The notes beneath the pieces were generated by a model. That model saw only the letters and a list, made by a program, of their open reading frames with translations. It did not search any database and was not told where the DNA came from. A DNA stretch of 64,000 nt from Isoetes taiwanensis (taxonomy: Eukaryota > Streptophyta > Lycopodiopsida > Isoetales > Isoetaceae): positions 1,116,001 to 1,180,000 of the forward strand of contig JAJEKV010000005.1 in the NCBI GenBank assembly GCA_021234155.1. The letters run 5' to 3'. Positions 46,255 to 59,113 of the stretch are shown one piece after another (within the stretch, counting starts at the first letter, position 1; every line of letters starts with the position of its first letter). The position numbers and the translations under genes are program-made.

Positions 46255-47225
46255 ATGGCCCTATATTGTACACCAATAATTCACATCAATAATTTTACTT
46301 CACTATAAAAGCGACGGCGAGGGGTAGAGGCCATTCATCTTCCATGGCTTCCTCAATGCCTCGTCGAGAGCATCAGCTCTTTCAAGTGTTACTTGAGCTA
46401 CAACGATCTGGGCGAATGCGCTAGAAATAGCGTTAAGCTTGATCCATGGCTCTTATCTAAAGCTGATGGACCTGCTAGTGCTTGCAGGAAGCTCACTCGT
46501 GTTAAAGTCCACATTTACTGGCTTCCTGATCCGGGGAGATCTATGAGCTGAATGGCATCCACGAGCTTTGATGTTGATGGCGAATCAATGTATGCACGCT
46601 AATAATGTAATTATTATAATGACATGGGTACCTAATAACTAAGTAAGGATGTAATAGCATTCTGATTAAGGATGTAATATCACGTACCTTAACTGAGTAT
46701 ATTGTAACGATGTGCTATCCCACCTCCATTTTTCCTGCAAGCTGTCATTGAATTCAATCATAGCTAAATTAGTCAAACAAACATGTTTTCAAACATCATG
46801 TATTAGTATGAAATAAGTATTATTCTTGTGCGTATACAACAGTCTGATACACGTTCAATAATGGTGGTGAAGTCTACCCCAATAATTCACCTCAATCATT
46901 CCACTTCACTATAAAAGCTTCTCACTTCGGGGCTAAATTTCATTCATCCCCATGGATTTCTAGCCTTCTTGAGTTCACCACATTGAGGCGATCAAATGCT
47001 CAATGAGCCACTTTCGGATCTTGTTGGTTGCCTTGGCCGGGCATCTTCTTCTTGATCCCTACCTTGAAGAAAAGCTTTGGTGAGATTCATTGCCTACTGC
47101 GTCAATTAGATGTTATGATCCATCGATTTGGCTTCTGGCGCATGAGCTATGAGATATCGGGGGATCACTACTACGGATCGAAGATGAATGAATCACTGTT
47201 TGGCATTGTATAGTGTAAGAGCTCT
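46255..47225 (+). repeat. Two diverged 0.6-kb direct repeats, each with a TATA box and short ORF
   Basis: The phrase CCAATAATTCACnTCAATnAT followed by ACTTCACTATAAAAGC and CATTCATC..CCATGG occurs at about 46271-46346 and 46881-46955. In both, TATAAAAG sits 40-50 bases before an ATG, as in a plant promoter. The ORFs after each ATG are short (first MASSMPRREHQLFQVLLELQ) and decayed. I do not recognise a family. They lie outside the two-gene core of E2 and have no counterpart in E1. Confidence 0.5.
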
Positions 47226-47339
47226 TGTGTTGAGATGAAAAACACAAAGCCTAATGAATAATAACTAGTCTATTGTAAGGTGCATGTCATGTATGATATA
47301 GTAATTATGTAAAAAGAGCATTGCATACCTCAAGAGTTC

Positions 47340-50300
47340 TCATCCTCGTCGTTAGCTTCTTTAGCCACTAATTCTTGCAAGCGAGACCCCACACTCTTGG
47401 GGATCACCACCACAACGGCCTGGTCCCTCTGGCCCAACCATAGTCTATCGTTTTCAAATGTTGGTAGCGTGGCGGGTCATTAGGATTAGGTCTCCAATTC
47501 TTGCTCCGGCAATCCCTATCTTGCATTGCATATGAGGTACCCTTTCTTGCAACGGGCTCAAACCAAGAAACAAACACCTCTTCATAGTGAGGGAGATTAG
47601 GGTCCTCTCTTTGGGTCCTCTTCATAAAGGCCATCCACGTCGAGGCGGTTATCATGTGGCCTTCGGCAAGAGCATTCCTTTCTTCACATCTTGGTAGGGG
47701 TCGAATATTTCCAGCGGGGTTCTTGGGTTTACGAGGAAAGGCCCGACATAATGAGATGCACCAATGTGTTCATCCACCAATAAGTTGTCGGGTTCTTCTA
47801 ATGCGGTTTGTCTCCGTCTTTGGGCGGAAATCACGAATGACCAGTTCTCCCGGCTGAGCGTCCCCAAGCACTTTCGCAACAAGGTGGACCCGATGGTCAA
47901 TAACTTCATTCATATATGTGTTAGACCATGAGTTATCGCCCGGCTCTAGAAATAGCTGCCCGGTGCATCATGTACTTGGCAATTGAAGCTCTCAAAGGCA
48001 CCTATATCGTCAAGCTCACGATATGGCTGCGACCTTAGGTGACCCTCTAGGAATCATAGGTAAGCCTTGGGCATCCTCCTTCCACATTTTAATTCCCTTT
48101 TCGGGTAGCCACTCCTATGCCACGGCCTCATCTTGTAGAACATTAGTGGCCATCCATCATTCATGCGAGAACTTGAAGAGTAGAGGTTCCAAATGACCAC
48201 ATAAGCGGTCCTTCTTATCGGGGATAAAACCTTTCCGCGAATTCTTTCAGGTTGGGAACCTCGGACACAAGGTAGGGCGTAGGAGACTTTGAACTACTTT
48301 TGCTGAAGAGTTGCATAAGCTCGGGAATAGTCAATGCATCGATCTTCTCAATAGAGTAGAGTAGTTTCCAAAGAGGGCATCTATGTCATCGTGGGTGTGT
48401 CCAACCATCATGAATCCCGGTTGCACCTGATCGAAGACACCTAACCCGGACCAAGTATGACAAGTAGAGAAAAGATACATTTCTTGTTTTGTCCTAAGCA
48501 ATTGTCTAGCTGCAAGTAAAGCCTCCTAGGCAACTTCTTTGGTATCGAGAGGGCCCTTGATAGGAGGCATAAAATCATTTCTAGTGCCATTCACCATTTT
48601 TTGTCCTAAGGGCTTCCGTGTTCATGATTGCTCCACCCGGCTTCCTTGATGATCGTATTTCTCAAATGACCCGGTTGTCCTCAGATTGATTCTCTAGTGT
48701 TTTCAAGGTATGATTTAAAGATCCCACATGAAAATTGAATCATCGGCGGCGAGGTCCAGCCAGAAGTGGCCCAAAGCACCTACACCATGCCCATGCATGA
48801 GAGCACCGATAAGACTCACCTTCAACCGTTCACCCCTCCATACAGTTTTGCTAGCTTCTCCGGGCGAGGAACCATCGTCTTATTACGATCCATCTTATCA
48901 TGTATAATGGTTAAGGCATTTTCGGGAGATCGATGAGACAAAGCTCTCCACGACCGGTAGAGACTCTGCGGGGAAAGTTGGGCTGTCATGTGAGATTTCC
49001 TTTCCACGGCGAGCTCTCTTCTTTCTCTCTCGGATCCCTAGTCTTGGCAAGTTTCTCCTTTATCACAATACGGTATTACACTTAGAAAATGCTATCCTTT
49101 TGGCGATTGCTACCTCACAGTGGTTCTCCTTCCATGTTGACAAGAAGGGCGATTGAGAAACATGTTTTCTGTCATCTAGGTGGGCGGTTATATCTACCTC
49201 TTGATGTATGTCCTTTTTAGTCAAGATGGAAGGTAATCTCTTCACATTTTCTCTAGTTCCCCCACTTAACAACCTTTGGCGGTGTGGCATAGTTTCACAT
49301 TTTCATCTATGTACATAGATAGCCGCACACCTCCGGCCGATTAATATGAGACCTTGGCTTCATGGACCGGTTTCCATGCTCCGCAATCCACATTGCCCTT
49401 CCATAAAAGCTTCCTCCATTTGTAAAATGTAGAAATTGGGATCACCGGTATGCACTATGCCATGCCTTCACCACGGACTTCCACGTTGTTCGGCATTAGC
49501 TTTTTCACACATCCATTCTCACGAACAAAGATCTAGCATGTTGTGCGCCAAAAAGTCGTGCGTTCGAGCTTTTCATGTTCGATAGAAGGTCCTCATGGCG
49601 GATACCTCCTTAAGCGTGAAATTAGCACAACATCTCTTCAAAGCGGCACATCGAGGACTGAGCGCAAGATAGCTTCGGTGTGGTTTTCCTTTCACCTTTT
49701 TTTTTGGGGTCGGCGTCCTCTCGCCTTCACGTTCACCATGTGGTACTTGTCTTTTTTTTGTTACTCCGACCTCCGGCCTGATGGCGTAAGCTTCCTTCTC
49801 AACCTCGGTCTCCTTCCGCGGTAAACTAGGCTAGAAACGGAATCTTGTCAGCGAGAACCAATGCTATTGGCCATCTCACCAAGTCATGCATCGTGGCATT
49901 TCGCACAAGCGGACGAGCATAGAAATCTTCTCGGGCATTGGCAACAAATTCATAACGAAACCCTATCCATGCTTCACCCAACTTCATGTCGGATCGGCAT
50001 CGTTTGGATCTGCGAAAGCGATGACACACTGTAGCATAAGCCGGTTTTGCGGCACTTTCGTCGCGGTAACTCACATGTCTTTTCCACTAGTTTATCCACC
50101 GCAAATCCCACGCAATTCAATTGGTTCATTGTTTCCTTCCGCGGGGAGTTTACCGGAACTTGCCAATTTATCCGTTTGATCGACCCGGTGGTGTGCTAAC
50201 ATCGGTCTTTGGAGTGATTTCATCATGAGCGTCGCTTTTGGACCAAAGAATGAAGCTACCAACAGACCTCCTCTAGGTGGTTCAATTCGGCTTACGGAAA

Positions 50301-50480
50301 GCGGCGGTGGTATCGCCCATCAAAGACAACGACTAGAGAAACTACTATCAATTAAATGCGCGCGGGGGCGTTGTGGTGATTTTTTGAAGTTATGCACTCT
50401 GCCCTCGACCACCTTCTTCCCCAACGGTAGAAAGGCGTAGAGCTTCCATCTGAATAAAGTCAACAACGCTTTCGTCAACA
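47340..50480 (-). pseudogene. DUF7869-like putative transposase remnant of E2
   Basis: Right to left, homologous to the E1 protein: an exon-2 equivalent WKLYAFLPLGKKVVEGR after a TTTATTCAG acceptor (about 50478-50400); RPLVRNATMHDLVRWP (about 49900); RENVKRLPSILTKKDI (49250); SWRALSHRSPENALTIIHDK then MDRNKTMVP (48960-48870); LQLDNCLGQNKK (about 48478-48515); GFMMVGHTHDDIDALFG (48370-48420); YVGPFLVNPRTPLEIF and VKKGMLL (47780-47660); and EVFVSWFEPVARKG (47580-47520). All three acidic motifs survive but the gene is cut by many frameshifts. Comparison of E1 and E2 shows which residues are conserved: DKMDxxKTM, QLDNxxGQNK, GHTHDDIDAxFG. Confidence 0.75.
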
Positions 50481-50838
50481 TCGCGATGGCGTCGCGTTTG
50501 GACCTCATTAGAAGAAAAAATGCCGCGATTACTCAAAGACCCAAAGGGGCGACATAATACCTCGGGGAAGATCGCGAAAGGCGATTCTCTTGAACACATG
50601 GGTATAAATGACGAAGCACAAGACACTAGGCGGTAGGGAGATCGCGACGGCGATCCATCCGACCTCTATGGTGGACCTTCAATCCTTCAAATCTACCTAG
50701 AAACTTTGTCTAATCTAACTAACCATTTAAAACCACCTATCCACTAGACTTACCTCGAAAAGATGCAATCGCGATTAATTGAAAATAATCTCGTCGCTAT
50801 GTAGCGCTATGCTCGGGATGAGCAGCGATCGCGATTCT
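50481..50838. repeat. E2 palindrome array upstream of the transposase-like gene
   Basis: Sites built from TCGCGA/GCGATC half-sites at 50481-50496, 50570-50586, 50640-50656 (GATCGCGACGGCGATCC), 50767-50780 and 50825-50838. On the minus strand they lie just before the exon-2 equivalent, the same place as array 1 of E1 (intron 1). Confidence 0.75.
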
Positions 50839-51311
50839 TTCATCTTGAACATCCGAGCAGTCGGCCCGAGCAAAAATAGATGCTTGAGTAAGTCTACTTA
50901 AATCAAATGTCTATGTGAATATTAATTCGCATTTGTTATTTCCACAACGAAAATTGCACGTCGATTAATTAAAATGGAGATCTATCGTGAATTGAGCATT
51001 TGGGAGCAAAACCATTAGCACTACCATTAGCGAGAACCATTATGTTACCAGTGATATTCCCTCACTATCAATTAGTCAGAAATAAACAATTCAATTGGGC
51101 CTCGCTAACCCGGATTATCTGAGATCCACGAGCGGCATATACCAAGAAAGAGATGGTGCATATGTTGTTATGGTTGTGAGGGCACTATTATAACCTATAC
51201 ATAAACAACAAATCGAAAATCTCTCACGAATTCGACAACTTCTAGGCTGGATAGGCGATAAGGCATTAGGATTTTGTACCCACAGTAGCTTAGAGTAGGC
51301 GGCCCTTCAAG

Positions 51312-54300
51312 ATGAGCACTATAGCCACGATGAAGCGGTCGGCGCCTCAAAAACCCAACGGCGCCCAGGGCGAGAAGAACGGCGCCTTCGAGAACACCAC
51401 TTTTTCGATTACAAACTGGAAATCCGCCCTCTTCATCGGCCTTGAAATTCAGGGTTTAAAATTTGAAATCGGTTGTCTCTTTTCGGGCCTTCAACCCGCG
51501 CTCGAGGCGTCTTAATTATGGTTCCGTAGGGCCTTTATTACGTACACTTTTGAATTTGGAGGTGCACTTTATTACGTTACACTTTTGAATTTGAATTTGT
51601 GTGTCCATTATCTGGTACATTAATGGTGGGTATTTATGAATGCCGGCCGTATTAATGGCTGCCATTTATGGCGTGTCGAGGTCCCTTGCGTCTTGGGATT
51701 AAATTAATCCGGCTTCCCCGACCCGATATTTATTCTCGATCCCTTGGACTTTCATTCCGCCCGCCGATTTCGACGGCGCCTTCGCGATTCCCGGCGCCTT
51801 AGCCTCCTCGGCGCCTTCCGACCCGCGGTCGAAATCAACCCGTTTTCAAAGCTTCCGCGCCCGGCGATCCATGGCACCAAAGCCCACCTCGAGAGAAGGT
51901 TAGTTCCAACCCCTCGGCTCAAGAAGATCGTGGCGCCGATTTCTTCGATAGTGCATGTTCAATTAGACTCTTCACCTTTTTAAGTAATGTAGTCATTAGA
52001 AGGATGCGGAACTCAACGGGGATCGCGGTCGCGATCACCTTTCGATGTTCGGGCGGATGGCGTCGCGATCCTGGCGATTGCTCGGTAGCGGCCCAGCGGC
52101 AGCGATCGTGTTGAGTGGTCAACAACATCAGCGGTCGCGATCTTCTGACGACTCACCACTGCGCGGCTGCGATCTTACGAATCACTCATGAGGATGGGCG
52201 ATTAACGATCGTCCTAAGCTCTCTTGAAGATCGCGACCGCGATCCTGGCGATGTTCTGAAGAACTTGTGCATTAGGGAATCTTGACCCACTTCTTACTTG
52301 CGGCTCTGGATTTGTATCGTGGCCCGGGCGTTGAACCCAATAAGATCATCACACCTTCAAATGAAAGAAAGTGGTGTATAGAAATTGCCGCGCAATTCCA
52401 CGCAGACGGGCGAATCGCCGTAAAGACCTCTGCTTGTTCCTCGGGATCGCAAGAAAGCCGATGACATACAACGGATGGGAATTGCAATCGCTATGTGGGA
52501 AGGAACAAAAACAATGTCCAAGGCGCTATTATATCGGCGTAGAGGACACCGAGAATTCTGCGGTTCATTGAGTATGTCCTTAAATGGACAAACTATGATC
52601 CCTAGCTCATGGCGACTAGCAAATTAAACAAGCCGACCCTTTGGAAAGAATGTTCCGACCCGGTCGCGAAAAGGATACGGTAGGGTACTGCGCAGTCCCT
52701 CACGAATCTACGTCTGCAATGCGGAATAGCGGGCAATAGGGATATATTGTGCGGCTTCTCGACATGCGAAAAAGGTTTGCGGCGAGATAAGAAACCACCT
52801 AGCATTGCCTTTGAAAGCTAAGCGAGATGAGAAGATGCCTTACGTAATGGACCTGAATTGGTTAAGGGCTCGGTGAAGAAAAAACATGTGAAGCCATATC
52901 TATAGCGAGGGCCTCTTCCGAACCCGAGAGCCCTCTCCGTTGAGCTGTTTCCAGCGCCCAACCATCTGCTTTGTTATAAATCTGCTCAACCTCGGCTATT
53001 TGTGCTCCCCCTCGTCCCTAAAGATTCTACCATCCCAAAGTTCAAAATCAAACTTCGGCAAACTCAATACCGATAGCGCGAGAACCTTCTTCTTCCAACA
53101 CCCCCCTTCCTCTCCGGTCTTTGCATCGTCCAAGAGGCTAGCATTTCCTATTATTCGAATGGCCGCCGGACCTCAAATTCAATCACGAAGAAGAACATAA
53201 ATTGGCGAACAAACCGCACGAAGCTTGAACAATTCAAAGCGGTTCTACCCGCTTGGTGTGAACCGGTTTATGAAGGTTTCAATATTCGATTGCGAACCAG
53301 CTCCACGCTAACCTCACGCATCGAATGCGTTCAAACGACCACGTCACGGACTCTCGTGAAGAGTTTCAAAGGCGTATCCCGGAGGTGCTCACACCGCCGA
53401 TGTTGTCCCATTCGACCCCATTACCGGTGATTGTTATTGTTCATGATTTACGGTTTGTGGGTGTCTAACTTACAAGTGCACATTATTTCGGGAAGAAGAT
53501 CACATGGAGTCTGAGAGGATGACTTGAAGGGCAAGAAATTTTGGATAATATCGGTAACCCGCGGTATATGTGCAGCTCAAGCTGCTATCTTTGTCTTGTT
53601 GGAGAAGCGAGGAACGGCCGGATGGAGTTTGCTAAAAGCTACGCGAGGAGAAGAACAAGAGTGCTTAACGGAAACTTGGAGATAGAGAATATATTGAGTT
53701 GAGCATTGATTGCAATGAAGTCATCGCTAACAACTTGTATATAGAGAGCCATTGTTAGAGAAGCTTCAACAGCTACGGCATCAACATAAAGCGTATGGTT
53801 GTCCTCCTCAAGGTCCCATTGGTACTGCCACCACCTCAGCATGGAAGGTATTTTTATTATCCTTTGCTCAAAGACATCGCGCCGCGATTTTCCTAACCAT
53901 TTGTTTTGTAGGACTTCCACGAGATAGCTACCACAACGTTAAAGGTGAAGGAGCTAAAGGGCGAGAAGCAATTTATTTTTATGGAGGAGCGGGTTTTGAA
54001 AAGTTAATGGAAGTGGCCAAGCGGATGGGTCAACAAGAAGCTTTGTGATGAGCATGGAGATTTTCTGATAAGCCCTCGAAGGACTTCTTCAACAAAACAC
54101 GGTTAAGATACCTTGAGGCATGTCTAATCTGAGAGGCTTCTCGGCTACTCGATGAGATTTTGGAAGGAAAGACATACGTTAAGGTGCAAAGCGGATATCA
54201 TGGCGGGTTTAATTGCCGGCCGGCGCCATTGATATTAGAAGCCTCCGACTTCATGCGGAAAGAGATTTTGTCATACGCTTCCACGGCTGCTTGAAAAGAT

Positions 54301-55700
54301 TACACTTTTGGGAGGAGTTGCTTTTCGACTTTCACGCTTTCCGCGAACGGCCGGATTCACGGATATATCGATTCGGATCTGATGCGTGAAAGCCAATTAC
54401 AATAAGGAACATGTTGTGGGTAATTTGCCCGTTGCATTTCTAGAACCCATTAGATCGATTTTGAAACACGAAGAGGCTATCAAGATCAAGGAGAAGAAAA
54501 ATGTTGTGCATCTTTGTAACAAAGGAAGGGATTCCCACCTCCACTCCGATTAATGCGAGAATGCTACTATGGTGTTCATAGACTTTAGAGGATTCTCTCG
54601 CATTATGGGCGTGCAAGAAATATATGGAACTCTTCACAAGAATATCCAAAGATGACAATCGCTAACATTTATCACCTTGTGATTACGATGCGATCTGCGA
54701 ATTTGCGGTGCTTGCTTGCGACCAAAACAGTTCAAAGCGGGTCCCATATTTTTGTAGGTACATATGGCGAGCGGGATGGGTGAACAAGAAAAGGGTGAAG
54801 GAATATCGATATTACATCACCCATATGTGCATCAACAAAAGCGACTCGGGTGAACGCGATTATCTTGCGAGCTGGAGCTTCGTTTCACAATTGAGCACTT
54901 GCACCACGAAGCCCTTGCCACCAATGCCCGCCGGTGGTGGCGAAGATACCGATGAGAAAATGAAGAAGAAATGGCGGACATATTTCACGGGTAAACCAGT
55001 GTACAAGTTTGTCGGAATGGAAGGTGACCACGTGATGAAGTGCGAGATGAAGACATCATATGCCTACTACCTGGTTGACAAGCTTGTGCCTAAGGATGGT
55101 TGTGTTCTTGATTTCTTCTCGGCAGTCTTTGCTTCTCGTGTCGCCTTTACCGCAGGGGAAAGAAGAGTATTGCTTTCAAAGCCGGGGTAAAGTGTGCCGA
55201 TTCGAGGGGCTTTCTTGGATAAGCTCGAAAAAATGGTCGACAGTGGCTTGGGGAGGCGGATGACGAGGATAAGGCGAGCGAGAATGATCCTCAGGCGATC
55301 AATTTAAACATTACCCAACGAACGGATATATCTAACATCGATTCAATCTTGGATCAAATGGATGAGAAAAGCTACGAGGAAAGAATGCGGGAAAGCGAAA
55401 AGACTTACGGAGGCTACCGAAAAGGTATTACTGCTACTGGAGCCCGTGTTTCAAAAATTAGGGGCTTTAAATGAAAAATTGATGCCTACATGCCTTTTCG
55501 GACAAAGTGGTCGAAGTTTCAATAATGTAGGTATGGTCGAGGACCCCGTGGATCAAGAGGGTGAGCCATCGGGCACACAAGAGCATCGAGTTCCAAAAAA
55601 AGAAAAAAGCAAACTCTTCCATGCACCCGATATCGCATGTCTTTGAAAGCGAGTGGCGCAGAGATGTCGAAGGGACCCCCATGGATACCGACAATCAAGG
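51312..55700 (+). pseudogene. Putative N6/N4 DNA-methyltransferase-like gene remnant of E2
   Basis: A start may be at 51312 (MSTIATMKRSAPQKP) or 51872 (MAPKPTSRE, then a GTTAGT donor). Pieces matching the E1 gene are NERKWCIEIAAQF (about 52370; E1 has DKFSWCIEVGPI), FYPLGVNRFMKVSIFD (about 53245; E1 YPLGIEFEIEMDIF) and TSYAYYLVDKLVPKDGCVLD followed by FF (55040-55120; E1 TYLVQKF..VLDFF). A further segment absent from E1, YGCPPQGPIGTATTSAWK (53790-53850), fits the catalytic PP motif of N6/N4 methyltransferases and is followed, after a possible intron, by DFHEIATTTLKVKELKG and QFIFMEERV. The order, catalytic motif before SAM motif, matches beta-type enzymes. A coiled C-terminal part lies at 55362-55650. 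It is heavily frameshifted. Confidence 0.55.
52021..52244. repeat. E2 palindrome array in the methyltransferase-like gene
   Basis: The best sites are GATCGCGGTCGCGATC at 52021-52036 and GATCGCGACCGCGATC at 52229-52244, with weaker ones at 52062-52080, 52100-52108 and 52133-52144. Further GCGATCC sites occur near the 3' end of the gene (56004-56016, 56109-56122), mirroring the isolated 3' site of E1. Confidence 0.75.
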
Positions 55701-56351
55701 ACCGGATCCACATGTCCAACTCCTTGCGAGCCATGTCTCAGAGAAATCCCGGATAAAACAAAGCTACACCGAGATGGACCGCGACGAAGATGTTTTTCAA
55801 AGGGGACAGGAACATGTAGCTAGGATAGCCGAGCTTCGGTGTTGTACACGAGGCGAAGATCGGAAACCCAGATGGACTAATTTCTGCCCATATGGCAAAG
55901 GAATGTACATTGAAATGTTTGAGGAATACAAATTACAATGCTTTGAGTTTACCATTTCAGTTATTTTGTCTAAACATTCCTTCACACGACAACTCACAAT
56001 GTTCGCCATCGCGATCCTCATTATCACTTTCAATTCTTTTTATCCATGTGAAGAGCTTAACGGAATTGTAATATTACATCCATGGGCTGCCTAGGCAGCT
56101 TCAAATCTTCGCCGTGGCGATCCTGCTGAGTGTTTTCACTCTTTCATGTGGACCGCTCTTGCTCCCGAAGGAGCTTGGGATAGCCTTATACATGTCCAAA
56201 TCGGATACGTCGCTGTTTGTGCCCAAAAAGCAGCGGAAAAAACGTCAACTTTTACTCCGCTGCAACCATTTGCGGTGTTTTATAGACACCCAAGAACCTA
56301 TTTCATGCTAAACGAGAATTCCGAAATTCTCTAATTAATTAAATCGTGCTT
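55701..56351. other. E2 right end: decayed 3' region
   Basis: Contains short coding-like stretches of unknown meaning, two GCGATCC-type sites (56004-56016 and 56109-56122) and the right terminal inverted repeat (about 56327-56351). Confidence 0.5.
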
Positions 56352-56355
56352 GCAA

Positions 56356-59095
56356 GTTTCTCCAGCAAGGAGCGCGCGTCATCCTTGTTATGCGGCCAGT
56401 TTAGCTCATTGATGCCCCATTTTCCAGCCCATCTTTTCAAATCATTTAACCAACCTGGATCCGAATGTGCAAATGCCAAGTGCGACACTCTATGCTCCGG
56501 CTGTTCTGTTAGCCTATTCACATAATTTATGGATTGAAACAATGCTTCCAATTCCAGAGGGAACATACCTGATTCAGCCAGCATGATGGCATATGGAATT
56601 TGGTTTTTAATGCCCATCTCATACCTCAGGAAAGTCCGCTGGATCTGCTCAACTTGGTTCTAAAGCTTTGTCGAGATACTCGGTCCCCAAATTGGCACGC
56701 CATATAAGATCACCGACTGCACCAATGTTTTGAACAAGATTTTCTTGAGCCCCCAGTCATGTAGAGCAGCCTTAGAGCACTTGGCCAGCATGCTATAGAG
56801 CGCCTGTTTGCCTCCTGCCACCCGCCTGCTGACACATGCTTTCCAGCTATAATTGGAACTAAAGTCAATTCCCAAATATTTGTAACTGTCAACAGTTTCC
56901 AACTCTTTATCTTTATATGAGAACTCTGGCCTCTCACGCGTCCCGAAGATCATAATCTTCATTTTTGTGATGTTAACTTCCATGCCTTTTGCATCACAGA
57001 AAGAGCTCAGGATACCTAGGTGGCTCTGCAGCACGCTTCTCTTACTTGCCATCATAACTACATCATCAGCATATAAAAGTAACTGGATTATCAAAGTACC
57101 CAGAGTAGTGTCTAGCAGAGAACGTGATCTCAACCATTCATCTAGTTCGTCAATGAACAAGCCGAACAGAGTCGGAGAGAGCGGACACCCCTGGCGTACA
57201 CCAATTGTGCTTCTGATGATGCAATCATGCCCTAACTTTATGAGCACCTCTGAGTAGAGCTGAGATACCGCCCCTCTAATCTCACTTGGAACCCCGACTC
57301 GTTCCATTCTTGCTCCTAGCTCTTTCCTGGACACTGAATCAAAGGCTTTCGTGAAATCTATGTAAGCTACATACAAGCGTCTGTTCGGTGCTCTTGCTTT
57401 TTCAATCAAAACCCGTAGCACCAATGCATGATCCAAAGTGTTATGATCTTTTCTAAAACCAGCCTGGAAGTCTGATCGTTTCCCATGCATTTCAGCCCAG
57501 GAACTCAATTTACCCTTCAAAAGCGAGCCTAGGATTTTTGAGAACACACTACCAATCAGAATTGTTCTATAATTGCTTGCCATTTTCTTATCACCTGATT
57601 TGTGAATGGGATGTACCCTGTTTACTTTCCAGTTAAATGGCAAACCATCTCTGACACATTGGTTTAGCAAGCTAGTAAGGACCGTCAGTGCTTTCCGACC
57701 ACCCCATTTAAACAGTTCTACGCAAAGATCTTCTGTATCCTGTGCTTTGTGGTTGGCCATGTCTGCAATTGCCTCCTGTACTTCGTCTTCTTAGAATATG
57801 TCTGCATGTGTGACCATGATGGGCATAGATTCGATTATATCTTTTTCATAAATATCTTTGACCAATTTGGCCAGAGATTCTAAACTAAGTTTGTGCTTAT
57901 CTGGTTGGTCACGCATCACTGTCCAAAAAGTCTTTGGCGCGGTTTTGAGTCTGTCACACAAATCGACCTGTCTTTGCCTGAAATAGGCTCGCTTCTTTGC
58001 TCGGATCAGATTTTTATACCAGCATGGCTTGATGATGCAGTTACTTGGCAATTTTGATCTGGCTTCTTGGCAGTCTAAGTCCCACCATGAATTACATGGC
58101 CTCCCTCTAACATGCTTCTTAGTGTAACCAAATGTCCTACCAGCTGCATCGAGAAGAGAGTCTGTCAAAAGTTTGGAGTCTGTTTCTAAATCCCCTGACA
58201 GGTTAATATCCGCCAGCAAGCCTTCTACTAGTTTACGGTATGCTTTACTTCTGGAATAGTCTATCTTCAATCTTGGCTGGAAAAGAGTTTCCTGATTACT
58301 AGTTTCTGCAATCACTTTGAATTTCACATACAATGGCGAATGATCTGATTCTGGTACCTTGTTTCCAATGTAAAACTCTTCTATCATATCTAGGTTATGT
58401 GCGAGAAGGTAATCTACTGTGCTGCTCCCTGCATGATTAGCACAAGTGAATCCCTTGGAGTTTTTGAACTGGACCAGTCCATTAACAATCTGCATGTTAC
58501 AAGCTGTGCAACACTCTAACAACTTGTTTCCTGTGTCATTTGATATGGTATCTTCGGATACCCTGGGAGGAACCTCATTTTCATTGAGACGAACATCGAG
58601 GATGTTCTCAAAAGCTTTTGCTTGCTTATTCCCTGTTCTCGCATTGAAGTCTCCCATGACAAAAACATCTCCTTGGGCTTTGTATTTAATGATATCCATG
58701 CTCAGGTTACAGAATGGATCTTCGCTATCCAGTTCGTTGCCTGCATATATTTTGGCATTGCTTGGAGCAAAATAGCAAATTGCTATGTATAAGATTTTCC
58801 TATCTGATTTTACCTTTATCCAGATGTATTGCTTGTTTGAATCCTGTGCCAGAACGTGAATGCTATCTGTTATTTGCTTTCTGCAGTAGATTGCCAGTCC
58901 GCCGAAGCCCCTCCCTGCACCAATTTTCCTTTCGTTCCAGGTATGTGTTATCATTTCAAAACCATTAATGTCTGGCAGCATGCGAAACTGATGTTCCCAA
59001 GTCTCCGTGAAAAGCAATAGATCCTGATGTCTCCATAAATCTGTTGTAGCTTCTACTTTTGACTGATTCAGACCATGTGCATTCCAAAAGCACAC
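56356..59095 (-). pseudogene. LINE ORF2: endonuclease and reverse transcriptase, right of E2
   Basis: A single minus-strand frame with only two in-frame stops (TAA at 57791-57793, TAG at 56660-56662). The APE-type endonuclease has FWNAHGLNQSK, LLFTETW, VMGDFNARTGN, STVDYLLAH and ESDHSPLYVKF, so catalytic Asn, Glu, Asp and His are present. The reverse transcriptase has RLYVAYIDFTKAFDSVSR, GVRQGCPLSPTLFGLF and LLLYADDVVMMA, with the catalytic Asp pair. The thumb region runs to LEKLA, where E2 is inserted. ORF2 nicks target DNA and copies the element RNA into it. Confidence 0.92.
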
Positions 59096-59113
59096 TCTCA
59101 GGGCCCTGCTTCC

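Larger units (their letters stand above)
46088..56351. mobile_element. E2: 10.26-kb DNA transposon, sibling of E1, 4-base TSD
   Basis: Terminal inverted repeats of about 25 bases: the left end begins AAGCACGATTTCATTAATTG and the right end reversed begins AAGCACGATTTAATTAATTA, both followed by GAGAA. The target duplication is GCAA (46084-46087 and 56352-56355). Removal restores LINE ORF2. Internal order: two small TATA-headed repeats (46.3 and 46.9 kb), leftward DUF7869-type gene remnant (47.3-50.5 kb), palindrome arrays (50.5-50.8 and 52.0-52.2 kb), rightward methyltransferase-like gene remnant (51.3-55.7 kb). Both genes are broken by many frameshifts, so E2 is dead. Confidence 0.9.
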
